A stretch of DNA of 64,000 nucleotides from Natronospirales bacterium (lineage in GTDB: Bacteria; Pseudomonadota; Gammaproteobacteria; Natronospirales; REEB76), in contig JAJYUH010000001.1 in the NCBI GenBank assembly GCA_021792635.1, forward strand, positions 136,515 through 200,514. The letters run 5' to 3'. Every line of letters starts with the position of its first letter. Positions within the stretch are counted from its first letter, which is position 1. Position numbers and translations under genes: made by a program. Positions 8,443 to 15,136 of the stretch are shown one piece after another. The notes under the pieces are model-generated. The model was not told where the DNA came from. It saw nothing but the letters and a program-made list of their open reading frames with translations, and ran no database searches.

Positions 8443-9075
8443 TTACTCTTTTAACGACGCGAGATGTGTCCGCATCAGCTCGGCCACTTCCCGTTTCAGC
8501 GGATCATCGGAGCCGGCCAGTGCCCGCACCACGCCTTCCTGGTCACCGCGGGAGCGGTTCTGGTTGAGCTTGAACTTGCCTTCCAGCCGTTCGACGGCCA
8601 TCTCGAACGCCACGATGTAATCCAGTTGCTCATCCACGTAGTGGTCTGCCTGGGCGGTGCTCCAGGGCGGGTCCATGCAGGCTTCGTGTTCCGCCACCAG
8701 ACGTTCCAGCATGGCGCGCACGCGGGTTTTGTCGTGCACGATCATAGGCCGGCCGTGGGCGTGCACTACCGCATAGTTCCACGTGGGCACCGTCACCGGG
8801 CTCTCATACCATGACGGCGAGATGTAGGCATGCGCTCCGGTGAATATCACCAGCGCCCCGCGTTGCCCGTCAAACAACTGCCAGTGTGGATTGGCGCGTG
8901 CCATGTGTGCCAGCAGCGTGCCGTACCGGCCGTGTTTTTCGTCCACCATGAAAGGCAAGTGGATTGTGGCGATTTCGCCGTCGTGGGCAGTCAAAAGCAG
9001 CGCGAACGGAAAATCCCGCATGAGCGCGTGCAGGCGTTTAACGTTGCTTTCTTTGAAAGCATCAGGTGTGTACAT
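8443..9075 (-). CDS. PaiB-like FMN-binding protein
   Basis: A 210-residue member of the PaiB family (FMN-binding negative transcriptional regulator in older annotation), which has a split-barrel flavin-binding fold. It begins MYTPDAFKE, typical of the family, and has the conserved blocks FPFALLLTAHDGEIATIHLPF, HMARANPHWQLF and WYESPVTVPTWNYAVVHAHG. The start at 9075 is preferred to a more upstream in-frame ATG because it gives the standard N-terminus. The gene is convergent with ogt. Bacillus PaiB affects sporulation and protease genes; the function in gammaproteobacteria is not established. Confidence 0.87.
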   Translation of the reverse strand: MYTPDAFKESNVKRLHALMRDFPFALLLTAHDGEIATIHLPFMVDEKHGRYGTLLAHMARANPHWQLFDGQRGALVIFTGAHAYISPSWYESPVTVPTWNYAVVHAHGRPMIVHDKTRVRAMLERLVAEHEACMDPPWSTAQADHYVDEQLDYIVAFEMAVERLEGKFKLNQNRSRGDQEGVVRALAGSDDPLKREVAELMRTHLASLKE

Positions 9076-9205
9076 TGAATTGATCTCAGTGTTTCGTTGG
9101 GATGTTTTTGTCTGGTCAAGAGAGAAGTGCCCGGCACGGTGAGTTTTTAGCATTCCAATTTCAGATTATACTTAGAGGCGATCTGATCGAAAGGTTATAA
9201 ACGCC

Positions 9206-9679
9206 GTGAATAATGCGTTGACAAATCAGCCCATCGCCTCTTTGCCAGTGCTAAACCAGTTGAACCTGGTGGTAAAAAACATGGCGGCATCCATTGCATT
9301 TTACCGTCTCCTTGGAATAGCCATTGAACCGGCCGCCCATCCGGGCTGGCGGGCACATCACGCCACCGCGATCATGCCAAACGGGATGCGACTGGAACTT
9401 GACAGTGAGTTGTTTGCGAAACAATGGAACGCCGGCTGGCAAACAGCAAGAGCGGGCGCCAATGGCGTGATTTTCTTTTACGTGGGAACCCGCAATGAGG
9501 TAGATCGGCTTTATGTTGAAATAACGCATGCTGGCTACGAAAGCCAGCAGTATCCATTGGACGCTTTCTGGGGCGCACGTTATGCCATTGTGTTGGACCC
9601 AGACAAAAACCCGGTGGGAATCATGAGCCCCATTGAATCTGACAGGCGAAGCGTTCCTCCTCCACCGCCGTCTGATTGA
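9206..9679 (+). CDS. VOC-family (glyoxalase-like) protein
   Basis: A 157-residue protein of the vicinal oxygen chelate superfamily. The two beta-alpha-beta-beta-beta repeats start at LNQLNLVVKNMAASIAFYRLLG and at GVIFFYVGTRNEVDRLYVEI, and the C-terminal block ARYAIVLDPDKNPVGIMSP is typical. Metal ligands are not certain, because the first strand has an Asn in place of the usual His. The substrate is unknown. It starts with GTG at 9206. The local base composition is lower in GC than the flanking genes, which may point to separate acquisition. Confidence 0.8.
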   Translation: MNNALTNQPIASLPVLNQLNLVVKNMAASIAFYRLLGIAIEPAAHPGWRAHHATAIMPNGMRLELDSELFAKQWNAGWQTARAGANGVIFFYVGTRNEVDRLYVEITHAGYESQQYPLDAFWGARYAIVLDPDKNPVGIMSPIESDRRSVPPPPPSD

Positions 9680-9693
9680 ATGGTTAAAGCCTC

Positions 9694-10293
9694 TTAGAAC
9701 TGAGCTGCCCGTTTGATGGCGCGTAACGCCGAATGGCGGCGCAGCGCGGGGATCACTTTTTGCTCCAGCCACGGATTGTATTGGAACCAGCCGGTGTTGC
9801 GCGGCGAGGGGTGCGGTAGCGGCAGATAGCGCGGCCAGTATTCACGCCAGGCGCGCACGGTTTCGGTGAGCGTCTGCTTGCGCTTGTCACCCAGATAGTA
9901 CCTCTGCGCATACCGGCCGATGAGCAGTGTCAATTGGATATTGGGCAAGGACGCCAGCAGCCGTTCCAGCCACAGTTGCGCGCACTCCCGCCGCGGCGGC
10001 AGGTCGCCGGATTTATCCTTGCCGGGGTAGCAGAAGCCCATGGGGAGGATGGCGAAGCGGCGCTCGTCATAGAAGGCATTCCGCTCCACACGCAGCCATT
10101 CCCGCAAACGGTCGCCGCTGGCATCATCCCAGGGAATACCGCTCGCATGCACTTTCCGGCCGGGGGCCTGGCCCACGATCAATACACGCGCGTCTGCATG
10201 GGCGCGCAGGACGGGTCTGGGCGCGGGAATTCTGCCTTCACACGCACGGCAGGCACGCACTTCCTTGAGGAGTTGGCTGAGGTTTTTGGACAT
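9694..10293 (-). CDS. Uracil-DNA-glycosylase superfamily protein
   Basis: A 199-residue protein of the uracil-DNA glycosylase superfamily. The water-activating-type motif is GQAPG (41-45) followed by SGIPWDDASGDRLREWL, and the second motif is HPSPRN (160-165). Two cysteines near the N-terminus (RACRACEGR) are present, but the four-cysteine cluster set of family 4 enzymes is not clear. It probably acts in base excision of deaminated bases, though family assignment inside the superfamily is open. It lies tail-to-tail with the VOC gene. Confidence 0.8.
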   Translation of the reverse strand: MSKNLSQLLKEVRACRACEGRIPAPRPVLRAHADARVLIVGQAPGRKVHASGIPWDDASGDRLREWLRVERNAFYDERRFAILPMGFCYPGKDKSGDLPPRRECAQLWLERLLASLPNIQLTLLIGRYAQRYYLGDKRKQTLTETVRAWREYWPRYLPLPHPSPRNTGWFQYNPWLEQKVIPALRRHSALRAIKRAAQF

Positions 10294-10353
10294 AGGTTAT
10301 GTCGAATGTCCCCTCAGTTTACCCCGATGGTCAAGCGGCGGGAGAATAGCGGC

Positions 10354-11310
10354 ATGCGCGGCATATTCCTGGATATGGATACCGTCAGCCATCAGGGTGA
10401 CGTGGACCTTGCACCTCTGCGGCAAGTGCTTGCCGATCTGCGCACCTTCGGTACTACGCCGGCGGAGCATACGGCATCGCGCATTGGCGACGCCGAGGTG
10501 GTGCTGGTCAACAAGGTGAAGCTCACGGGCACGCTGCTGGCGCGCGTCACGCGCCTGCGGCTGGTGTGCCTCGCCGCCACCGGCACCGACAACCTGGACC
10601 TGGAGGCCGCCCGCGGCCGTGGCATTGCGGTGTGCAACGTACCGGCGTATTCCGCGCTGTCAGTGGCGCAGCACGTGTTCGCACTGATACTGGTACTCAA
10701 TCAGCACCTGAAGGAATACGAAGCGCTGCTGCGTCAGGGCGCCTGGCGGCAAGCGCCGCAATTTACGCTGCTGGATCATCCCCTGCGGGAGCTGGACGGC
10801 AGGAGCCTGGGTATTCTCGGCTACGGCGACATCGGCCGCGCGGTGGCGAAGATCGCCGCAGCCTTCGGCATGCGCGTACTCATCGCCGCGCGGGATGCCC
10901 AAGATTCCCGTCCCGGCCGACTGCCGCTCAGCGAGTTGCTGTCGCAGGCGGACATACTCAGTCTGCACCTGCCGCTCACCGCCGAAACCCGCGGCGTGAT
11001 CGGCACCCGCGAACTCGCGCTCATGAAGCGCGACGCGTTGCTCATCAACACTGCCCGCGGCGGTCTCGTGGACGAGCAGGCGCTGGCCGATGCATTGCGC
11101 GCCGGCAAGCTCGGCGGCGCAGGTGTGGACGTGCTCAGCGAAGAGCCACCGGTGCGCGGCAACCCGCTGCTCGCCCCGGACATCCCCAACCTCATCGTCA
11201 CCCCGCATATCGCGTGGGCCACCCGCGAAGCGCGCCAGCGGGTGATTAACGAAATGGCGGCCAACATCGCCGCCTTTCAGAAAGACGGGAAGCGCAACCG
11301 GGTGGTTTGA
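10354..11310 (+). CDS. D-2-hydroxyacid dehydrogenase (hydroxypyruvate/glycerate type)
   Basis: A 318-residue NAD(P)-dependent D-2-hydroxyacid dehydrogenase. The nucleotide-binding motif is LGILGYGDIGRAVAKIAAAF; the catalytic Arg is in INTARGGLVDEQ, the Glu in GVDVLSEEPP and the His in TPHIAWATREARQR. The overall pattern resembles glycerate dehydrogenase/hydroxypyruvate reductase (HprA), which interconverts hydroxypyruvate and D-glycerate. The start at 10354 follows CGGGAGAA; an in-frame ATG at 10327 would add nine residues. Substrate is assigned from family resemblance only. Confidence 0.88.
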   Translation: MRGIFLDMDTVSHQGDVDLAPLRQVLADLRTFGTTPAEHTASRIGDAEVVLVNKVKLTGTLLARVTRLRLVCLAATGTDNLDLEAARGRGIAVCNVPAYSALSVAQHVFALILVLNQHLKEYEALLRQGAWRQAPQFTLLDHPLRELDGRSLGILGYGDIGRAVAKIAAAFGMRVLIAARDAQDSRPGRLPLSELLSQADILSLHLPLTAETRGVIGTRELALMKRDALLINTARGGLVDEQALADALRAGKLGGAGVDVLSEEPPVRGNPLLAPDIPNLIVTPHIAWATREARQRVINEMAANIAAFQKDGKRNRVV

Positions 11311-11340
11311 TGGAGTCTGACCACGTGCGGCCGCAATACG

Positions 11341-11364
11341 TCATTCCCCGGAAGCGGGAATCCA
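11341..11364. repeat. Dispersed TCATTCC...GGAATCCA palindromic repeat, copy 1
   Basis: The sequence TCATTCCCCGG, then GCGGGAATCCA, forms a 6-base-pair stem (ATTCCC/GGGAAT) followed by CTTTTT. It matches the widespread proteobacterial intergenic repeat of the form TCATTCC(C/G)GC...GGAATCCA; a second copy is at 25508-25534. It may serve as a weak terminator after the dehydrogenase gene. Confidence 0.65.
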
Positions 11365-11408
11365 TCTTTTTCTACATGCAGCCGCCTACGTGAACCCGGA
11401 GAGCGGGT

Positions 11409-11702
11409 TCAGTTCCGCACACTCCCGTCCTGATAGTCCCGTTCACCGGTTTCCGGGTTGTAATACACTTCCACCAGTTTGCCGCTGGTGGGATCCATGA
11501 AGCGTTCCCCGGTAGCCTGCCAGTGACCCTGGTTGCGGTTGACAGAACGGGCGTAACGCCAGCGCTCGAACAAAATACCGAGCGTGAGGGCGATACCCAT
11601 GATGAACAGATAAAAGGCCGCAGCGTAGGTCTTCGCCAACAGACACACGAACGCCGCCAGCAAACCCGCTGCGCCCAGAACCAGCAGCACGCGGCGCAGC
11701 AT
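11409..11702 (-). CDS. Small membrane protein next to ybjQ
   Basis: A 97-residue protein with two hydrophobic segments (about 4-24 and 27-45) and a polar C-terminal tail that includes TGERFMDPTSGKLVEVYYNPETGERDY. No family was recognised with confidence; the tail resembles short beta motifs seen in hypothetical membrane proteins. The start overlaps the end of the YbjQ-like gene region with only one base between them, so the two are very likely translated from the same mRNA. It may assist or anchor the YbjQ-like protein, but that is only inference from position. Confidence 0.7.
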   Translation of the reverse strand: MLRRVLLVLGAAGLLAAFVCLLAKTYAAAFYLFIMGIALTLGILFERWRYARSVNRNQGHWQATGERFMDPTSGKLVEVYYNPETGERDYQDGSVRN

Positions 11703-11703
11703 T

Positions 11704-12027
11704 TCAGCCGTCCTTTTCCAGTACCACAGCCGTGCCGTAGGCCACGATTTCGCTCATGGTCTGGCCGATTTCCGAGGAATCGAAGCGCATCACGACGATG
11801 CCGTTGGCGCCCATGGCGGTGGCGTTCTGCACCAGCCGATCCACCGCATGCCGCCGCGCCTCTTCGAGCATCTGGGTGTATTCGGTGATCTCACCGCCCA
11901 CCAGCGAGCGCAGCCCGGCCATGATGTTACCGCCGATGCCGCGGCTGCGTACCACCACGCCGAACACCTGGCCCTTGGTTTCCCTGACCCGGTAGCCCGC
12001 TGCATATTCGGATGTCACGACGATCAT
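11704..12027 (-). CDS. YbjQ/UPF0145 family protein
   Basis: A 107-residue YbjQ-family protein (UPF0145, heavy-metal-binding-like domain, dodecin-like fold). Diagnostic sequence is VVVRSRGIGGNIMAGLRSLVGGEI, followed by EEARRHAVDRLVQNATAMGANGIVVMRFDSS and ending in YGTAVVLEK. The family is common and oligomeric, and its function is unknown. It is the first gene of a two-gene unit with the small membrane protein. Confidence 0.88.
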   Translation of the reverse strand: MIVVTSEYAAGYRVRETKGQVFGVVVRSRGIGGNIMAGLRSLVGGEITEYTQMLEEARRHAVDRLVQNATAMGANGIVVMRFDSSEIGQTMSEIVAYGTAVVLEKDG

Positions 12028-12143
12028 GCTGGATGCTCCCTTTCAGTATGGATGTTTGAGCGGCATAGGATACGCCGAAGTATATTTTTGTGCGGCCGGT
12101 GGTCGCGTGCGTTTTTTAGGGCGGGTTCCCGCACCCGCGGGCG

Positions 12144-12171
12144 GGGCACTTTTGTTTCGGCAAAAGTGCCC
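12144..12171. repeat. Hairpin of a dispersed intergenic repeat
   Basis: A perfect 11-base-pair inverted repeat: GGGCACTTTTG at 12144-12154 and its complement at 12161-12171, with loop TTTCGG. It sits in a longer conserved-looking element (GCGGGCGGGGCACTTTTG, then CCGGAGCGCGGGTCGCCGA) of a kind found between genes in many gammaproteobacteria. A structurally comparable hairpin lies at 25415-25438. Confidence 0.7.
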
Positions 12172-12463
12172 AAAACCATTCCCCCGGAGCGCGGGTCGCC
12201 GAAGCGGCGGCTGCCCTGCGCACTTCCTTCGCTACGGAGTCCCGCCGACAGGCCATCCGTGGCCTGACGGCGGCAGCGCGAACATCCTGTTCGCGCCCCT
12301 TCGGGCTTAACCTTGCTCAGTCCAGTGCTCGGCTCGCGCTGCGGGTATTCAGAGAACCCGCGAAGCGTGGGCGACTCATGGCTGCGAGCGCTGCACGCTC
12401 GGCGGAATCCACGGGTTTTGATTAGAAAGGGCTTACTCGTTATCGCCTCATCATTTTCGATTT

Positions 12464-12500
12464 ATGTAGGTTGTGGGTGAGGCGCCAGCCGAACCAAACA
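12464..12500. repeat. GTAGGTTG...GGTGAGGCG dispersed repeat, copy 1
   Basis: TGTAGGTTGTGGGTGAGGCG, then CCAGCCGAACCAAAC, matches the reverse complement of 25107-25150 (TAGGTTGCAGGTGAGGCG, then GCAGACGAACCCCAAC) at most positions. Both copies flank the AT-richer accessory islands. Confidence 0.7.
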
Positions 12501-12555
12501 AGTCCGACCAATCTCGTTGGGGCTCGCTTCGCTTGCTCCGTCTTATGCTGCGCAC

Positions 12556-13455
12556 CTACTTTTCTTCTCGCGCAAAAATGGAATAGGCCGGGATCAGGCC
12601 TCTGCGCTGCTGTCGCCAATGCGTGTAATTTATTTTGGTTGTGTCTAGAAACGCGCTACCGTCGCGCAATTTTGTGGTTCCCGTGCCAGTCGTGTTGTAG
12701 GTCTCTGTTCGACGGGAACCAGTATCTTCATTTACTTTGCTACCGACATACTTCCAATCTGCGTCGCGTTTCTGATGGCCTTTAAGCTCTGCAAACATTA
12801 CGTGAATGAATTCAATGCCGGTGTTAGTCCTCTCGAAGCAAAGGACCGTATGCCATCCGCTGTGCCCGTTGTGCGACTCTCCGCCTTTTCCGATCTGAAT
12901 TGTCGCTTTCACTTCAAGGCCAACTTTTGTTGTTTGACAAATCAGATCTGGGTAGCGTTGGTCATGGTTATGCTTGAATGTAGTGCGCTGATCCATCGCA
13001 TCAGTGAATACATTAGAAACAAGCCCACTGAAATTGTTGCCTTGAATCAGTTCCTGTAATGGGCGGCCCACTTCCACGGTCATGTTGCGATTGATCAGGT
13101 AAAAAATCGCTTGCGTTTGATTTAGTGCATCTTCGAGCGCTTGGAACGTAAGTGCCCCCGGCAAGGGTACGCTCCGCCGGAAGTACGCACCGTTGACTTT
13201 CGGTGTGCGCAATCGGTCGGTGCCCTCATAGGCCAGCGTGACCAACGCCTTTACAGGGAAGCCTAGCGCTTCAGATAGCCGCTGCAGTACGCTGATAGAG
13301 AAGTTCTCTCGGCCGTTTTCAACACCGGAAAGATACTGATACGTGATACCGGCCTTTGCTGCAAGCTGTTCAAGGGTAAGGCCTTTTTGTTCGCGCCCTG
13401 CGCGAACGGCGCGGCCGATAAGGAATTGTGCCTCTTGGTTTTCGGAGCTGGTCAT
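12556..13455 (-). CDS. HTH-fused Type II restriction endonuclease candidate
   Basis: A 299-residue protein. Residues about 13-70 form an XRE/Cro-type helix-turn-helix (GLTLEQLAAKAGITYQYLSG, VENGRENFSISVLQRLSEAL). Residues about 100-299 are unlike a regulator and include YPDLI at 168-172 and LEVKAT at 180-185, a good PD-(D/E)XK nuclease signature with Asp170, Glu181 and Lys183. The gene is divergent from a DNA methyltransferase 55 bases away. The simplest reading is a restriction endonuclease whose N-terminal domain also acts as the controller of the pair. Base composition is lower in GC than the flanking housekeeping genes. Recognition sequence is unknown. Alternative: a DNA-binding regulator with a nuclease-like but inactive domain. 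Confidence 0.8.
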   Translation of the reverse strand: MTSSENQEAQFLIGRAVRAGREQKGLTLEQLAAKAGITYQYLSGVENGRENFSISVLQRLSEALGFPVKALVTLAYEGTDRLRTPKVNGAYFRRSVPLPGALTFQALEDALNQTQAIFYLINRNMTVEVGRPLQELIQGNNFSGLVSNVFTDAMDQRTTFKHNHDQRYPDLICQTTKVGLEVKATIQIGKGGESHNGHSGWHTVLCFERTNTGIEFIHVMFAELKGHQKRDADWKYVGSKVNEDTGSRRTETYNTTGTGTTKLRDGSAFLDTTKINYTHWRQQRRGLIPAYSIFAREEK

Positions 13456-13474
13456 ACGTATTGAAGTCTACGGT

Positions 13475-13504
13475 TTGCGTTGGCCCCGGTCTTTCATCTA
13501 TAGT
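13475..13504 (+). promoter_or_regulatory. Predicted promoter giving a leaderless methyltransferase mRNA
   Basis: TTGCGT (13475-13480), 18 bases, then TATAGT (13499-13504). Six bases separate the -10 element from the ATG at 13511, so transcription would start at the A of the start codon. No ribosome-binding sequence is present in front of the gene. An 8-base palindrome ATACGTAT at 13454-13461 overlaps the divergent start codon and is a candidate operator. Confidence 0.55.
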
Positions 13505-13510
13505 TGAAAT

Positions 13511-14467
13511 ATGTCATTTGTTCTGCACAATGGCGACTGCCTCGATTGGCTTGTTTCGCAGCCAGCGAACACCATTTGTGCTGTAGTTACGGACCCGCCA
13601 TATGGCCTGATCGAATTTTCGGAGAAGGAGCGCGGAATCCTACGGAACGGCCATAGCGGAGGTGTTTGGAGGATTCCTCCGAAGCTCGGAGGGGTCGAGC
13701 GCGATCCACTCCCTCGCTTCACAATACTGACTGACGACGAGAAAAAGAAACTGTGGAAGTACATGCGAGATTGGGCTGCGGCGTTGTTGCCTGTGCTCGT
13801 ACCTGGTGCACACGTTTGTGTCGCCGGGAATCCCTCACTTCAATACCTTGTTCAGTCAGCGGTGGCCGAAGCGGGATTCGAGGTTCGATCAGCAATTATG
13901 CGGCTGTATGTTGGCCTGCGAGGCGGCGACCGACCGAAATTAGCTGAGAAGGAATTTCCTGATGTTTGTGTAACGCCTCGCGGGGGTTACGAGCCATGGA
14001 TGCTCTTCAGAAAACCCATCAGTGAGCGAACGGTAGCTGACAACCTTCGGCGATGGGGTACTGGTGGGTTGCGGCGCTTATCAGGTGAAAAGCCACTCCC
14101 AGACGTTATGCAATCTGCACGCACACCCGATGTCGAAACGAACCTATCGAAGCATCCCACAATGAAACCTCAGCATCTGCTGCGGATCTTGGTGCGTGCG
14201 ATGTTGCCTCTGGGCAACGGTGTAATACTTGATACATTTGCTGGTTCCGGGTCAACTCTGGCCGCGGCCGAAGCTGTTGGCTATGACTCGATTGGCATTG
14301 AACTTGACCGACATTACTACGATGAGGCTACTAAACTGATCCCACTATTAGCGAAGCTATACCCAGGATTTACCGGGGACTCACTTGAACAGCCTTCTGC
14401 TCTTCTTGAACCGTCAAATATGCCGCGCAAGCAGTCGAAGAAAACGCGTCAGCACTCACTCCTTTGA
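13511..14467 (+). CDS. DNA methyltransferase (N4-cytosine/N6-adenine, beta class)
   Basis: A 318-residue DNA methyltransferase. Motif IV is DPPYG (28-32) near the N-terminus and the AdoMet-binding motif I is DTFAGSGS (241-248) near the C-terminus; this order is the beta class, which modifies exocyclic amino groups. KHPTMKP before motif I is typical. It is divergent from the HTH-nuclease gene and should protect the host recognition site. No Shine-Dalgarno sequence is visible and a -10 box lies six bases before the ATG, pointing to leaderless translation. The last about 40 residues are polar and Lys/Ser rich. Confidence 0.9.
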   Translation: MSFVLHNGDCLDWLVSQPANTICAVVTDPPYGLIEFSEKERGILRNGHSGGVWRIPPKLGGVERDPLPRFTILTDDEKKKLWKYMRDWAAALLPVLVPGAHVCVAGNPSLQYLVQSAVAEAGFEVRSAIMRLYVGLRGGDRPKLAEKEFPDVCVTPRGGYEPWMLFRKPISERTVADNLRRWGTGGLRRLSGEKPLPDVMQSARTPDVETNLSKHPTMKPQHLLRILVRAMLPLGNGVILDTFAGSGSTLAAAEAVGYDSIGIELDRHYYDEATKLIPLLAKLYPGFTGDSLEQPSALLEPSNMPRKQSKKTRQHSLL

Positions 14468-14645
14468 ATCCTAGCGAACCGATTCTCTCGTCTTCCAATT
14501 ACAAGGTTCTTAGTAGGCCTATCCATTTAGCAAACGATTCGTAAAGACCGGGTCCGTGCGGTAAAGGAGCGATTTGACGGAAGTCGTGGCAACGGAATAG
14601 CCTACCAGTGAGCGTGTATCTGAGGTCCATTGATGAGGTTTTCCT

Positions 14646-15110
14646 ATGTCTTACCCAGTGTTTATAAGCTATTCAACACTTGATTTAGCGGTGGCAAAAT
14701 CATTGCGTGAATGGCTGAGTTCTGCTGGCGCTAGCGTCTTTCTAGCAGAATACTCTGTGCAGCCGAGCCAGCCATTGTCAGCAAGCATTACCAATGCAAT
14801 AAGAGGTTGCGATTTATTTATTCTTCTTTGGAGTAGTAATGCCAAGACATCAGAATGGGTGCCGCAGGAAATTGGTATTGCCAAAGGCGCACAAAAACCA
14901 ATTATGCCAGTGATACTTCACGCAGGCATTGAACTACCGGGATTTGTTCGCGACTTGAAATATCTAGAGCTTTACAAAGATCCGCAGGCGGCGGCGCAGT
15001 GGCTTCGCAATTTTGTTATTACACAGCAAAAGAAAAAAGAAACTGACACCTTGATGCTATTAGGCATAGCTGGGGCTGTCGTATTTGCCTTATTGGCTGG
15101 CGGTAAATGA
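14646..15110 (+). CDS. TIR-domain protein with C-terminal membrane anchor
   Basis: A 154-residue protein. Residues 1-125 form a TIR domain: YPVFISYSTLDLAVAKSLREW, then GASVFLAE, SITNAIRGCDLFILLWSSNA and WVPQEIGIAKGAQKPIMPV. Glu75 in WVPQE sits where catalytic TIR NADases have their glutamate, so NAD-directed activity is plausible. A charged linker (QQKKKETD) is followed by one hydrophobic helix (134-151), predicting a membrane anchor. The gene lies 178 bases after the methyltransferase and has GAGG before its start. TIR proteins commonly act in antiphage defence; no partner sensor is present here, so the role is inferred. Confidence 0.85.
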   Translation: MSYPVFISYSTLDLAVAKSLREWLSSAGASVFLAEYSVQPSQPLSASITNAIRGCDLFILLWSSNAKTSEWVPQEIGIAKGAQKPIMPVILHAGIELPGFVRDLKYLELYKDPQAAAQWLRNFVITQQKKKETDTLMLLGIAGAVVFALLAGGK

Positions 15111-15136
15111 GAGAAGTATTGCGCAGTTTTTGCGTT

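Larger units (their letters stand above)
12028..12555. other. Repeat-rich intergenic region, no gene supported
   Basis: This 528-base stretch lies between the ybjQ-like gene and the restriction-modification island. It contains a strong hairpin at 12144-12171, a composite repeat running to about 12430, and a GTAGGTTG-type repeat at 12464-12500. Short open frames such as 12026-12310 read through these repeats but lack ribosome-binding sites and family resemblance, so they are not called. Confidence 0.7.

Noticed and set aside
12026-12310. Open frames of 60-140 codons on both strands
   Set aside because: They translate dispersed intergenic repeats, have no ribosome-binding sites and show the same arginine- and proline-rich composition as other repeat translations.
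14468-14645. A small gene or attachment site between the methyltransferase and the TIR gene
   Set aside because: No open frame with a ribosome-binding site and no direct repeat matching the left boundary of the island.
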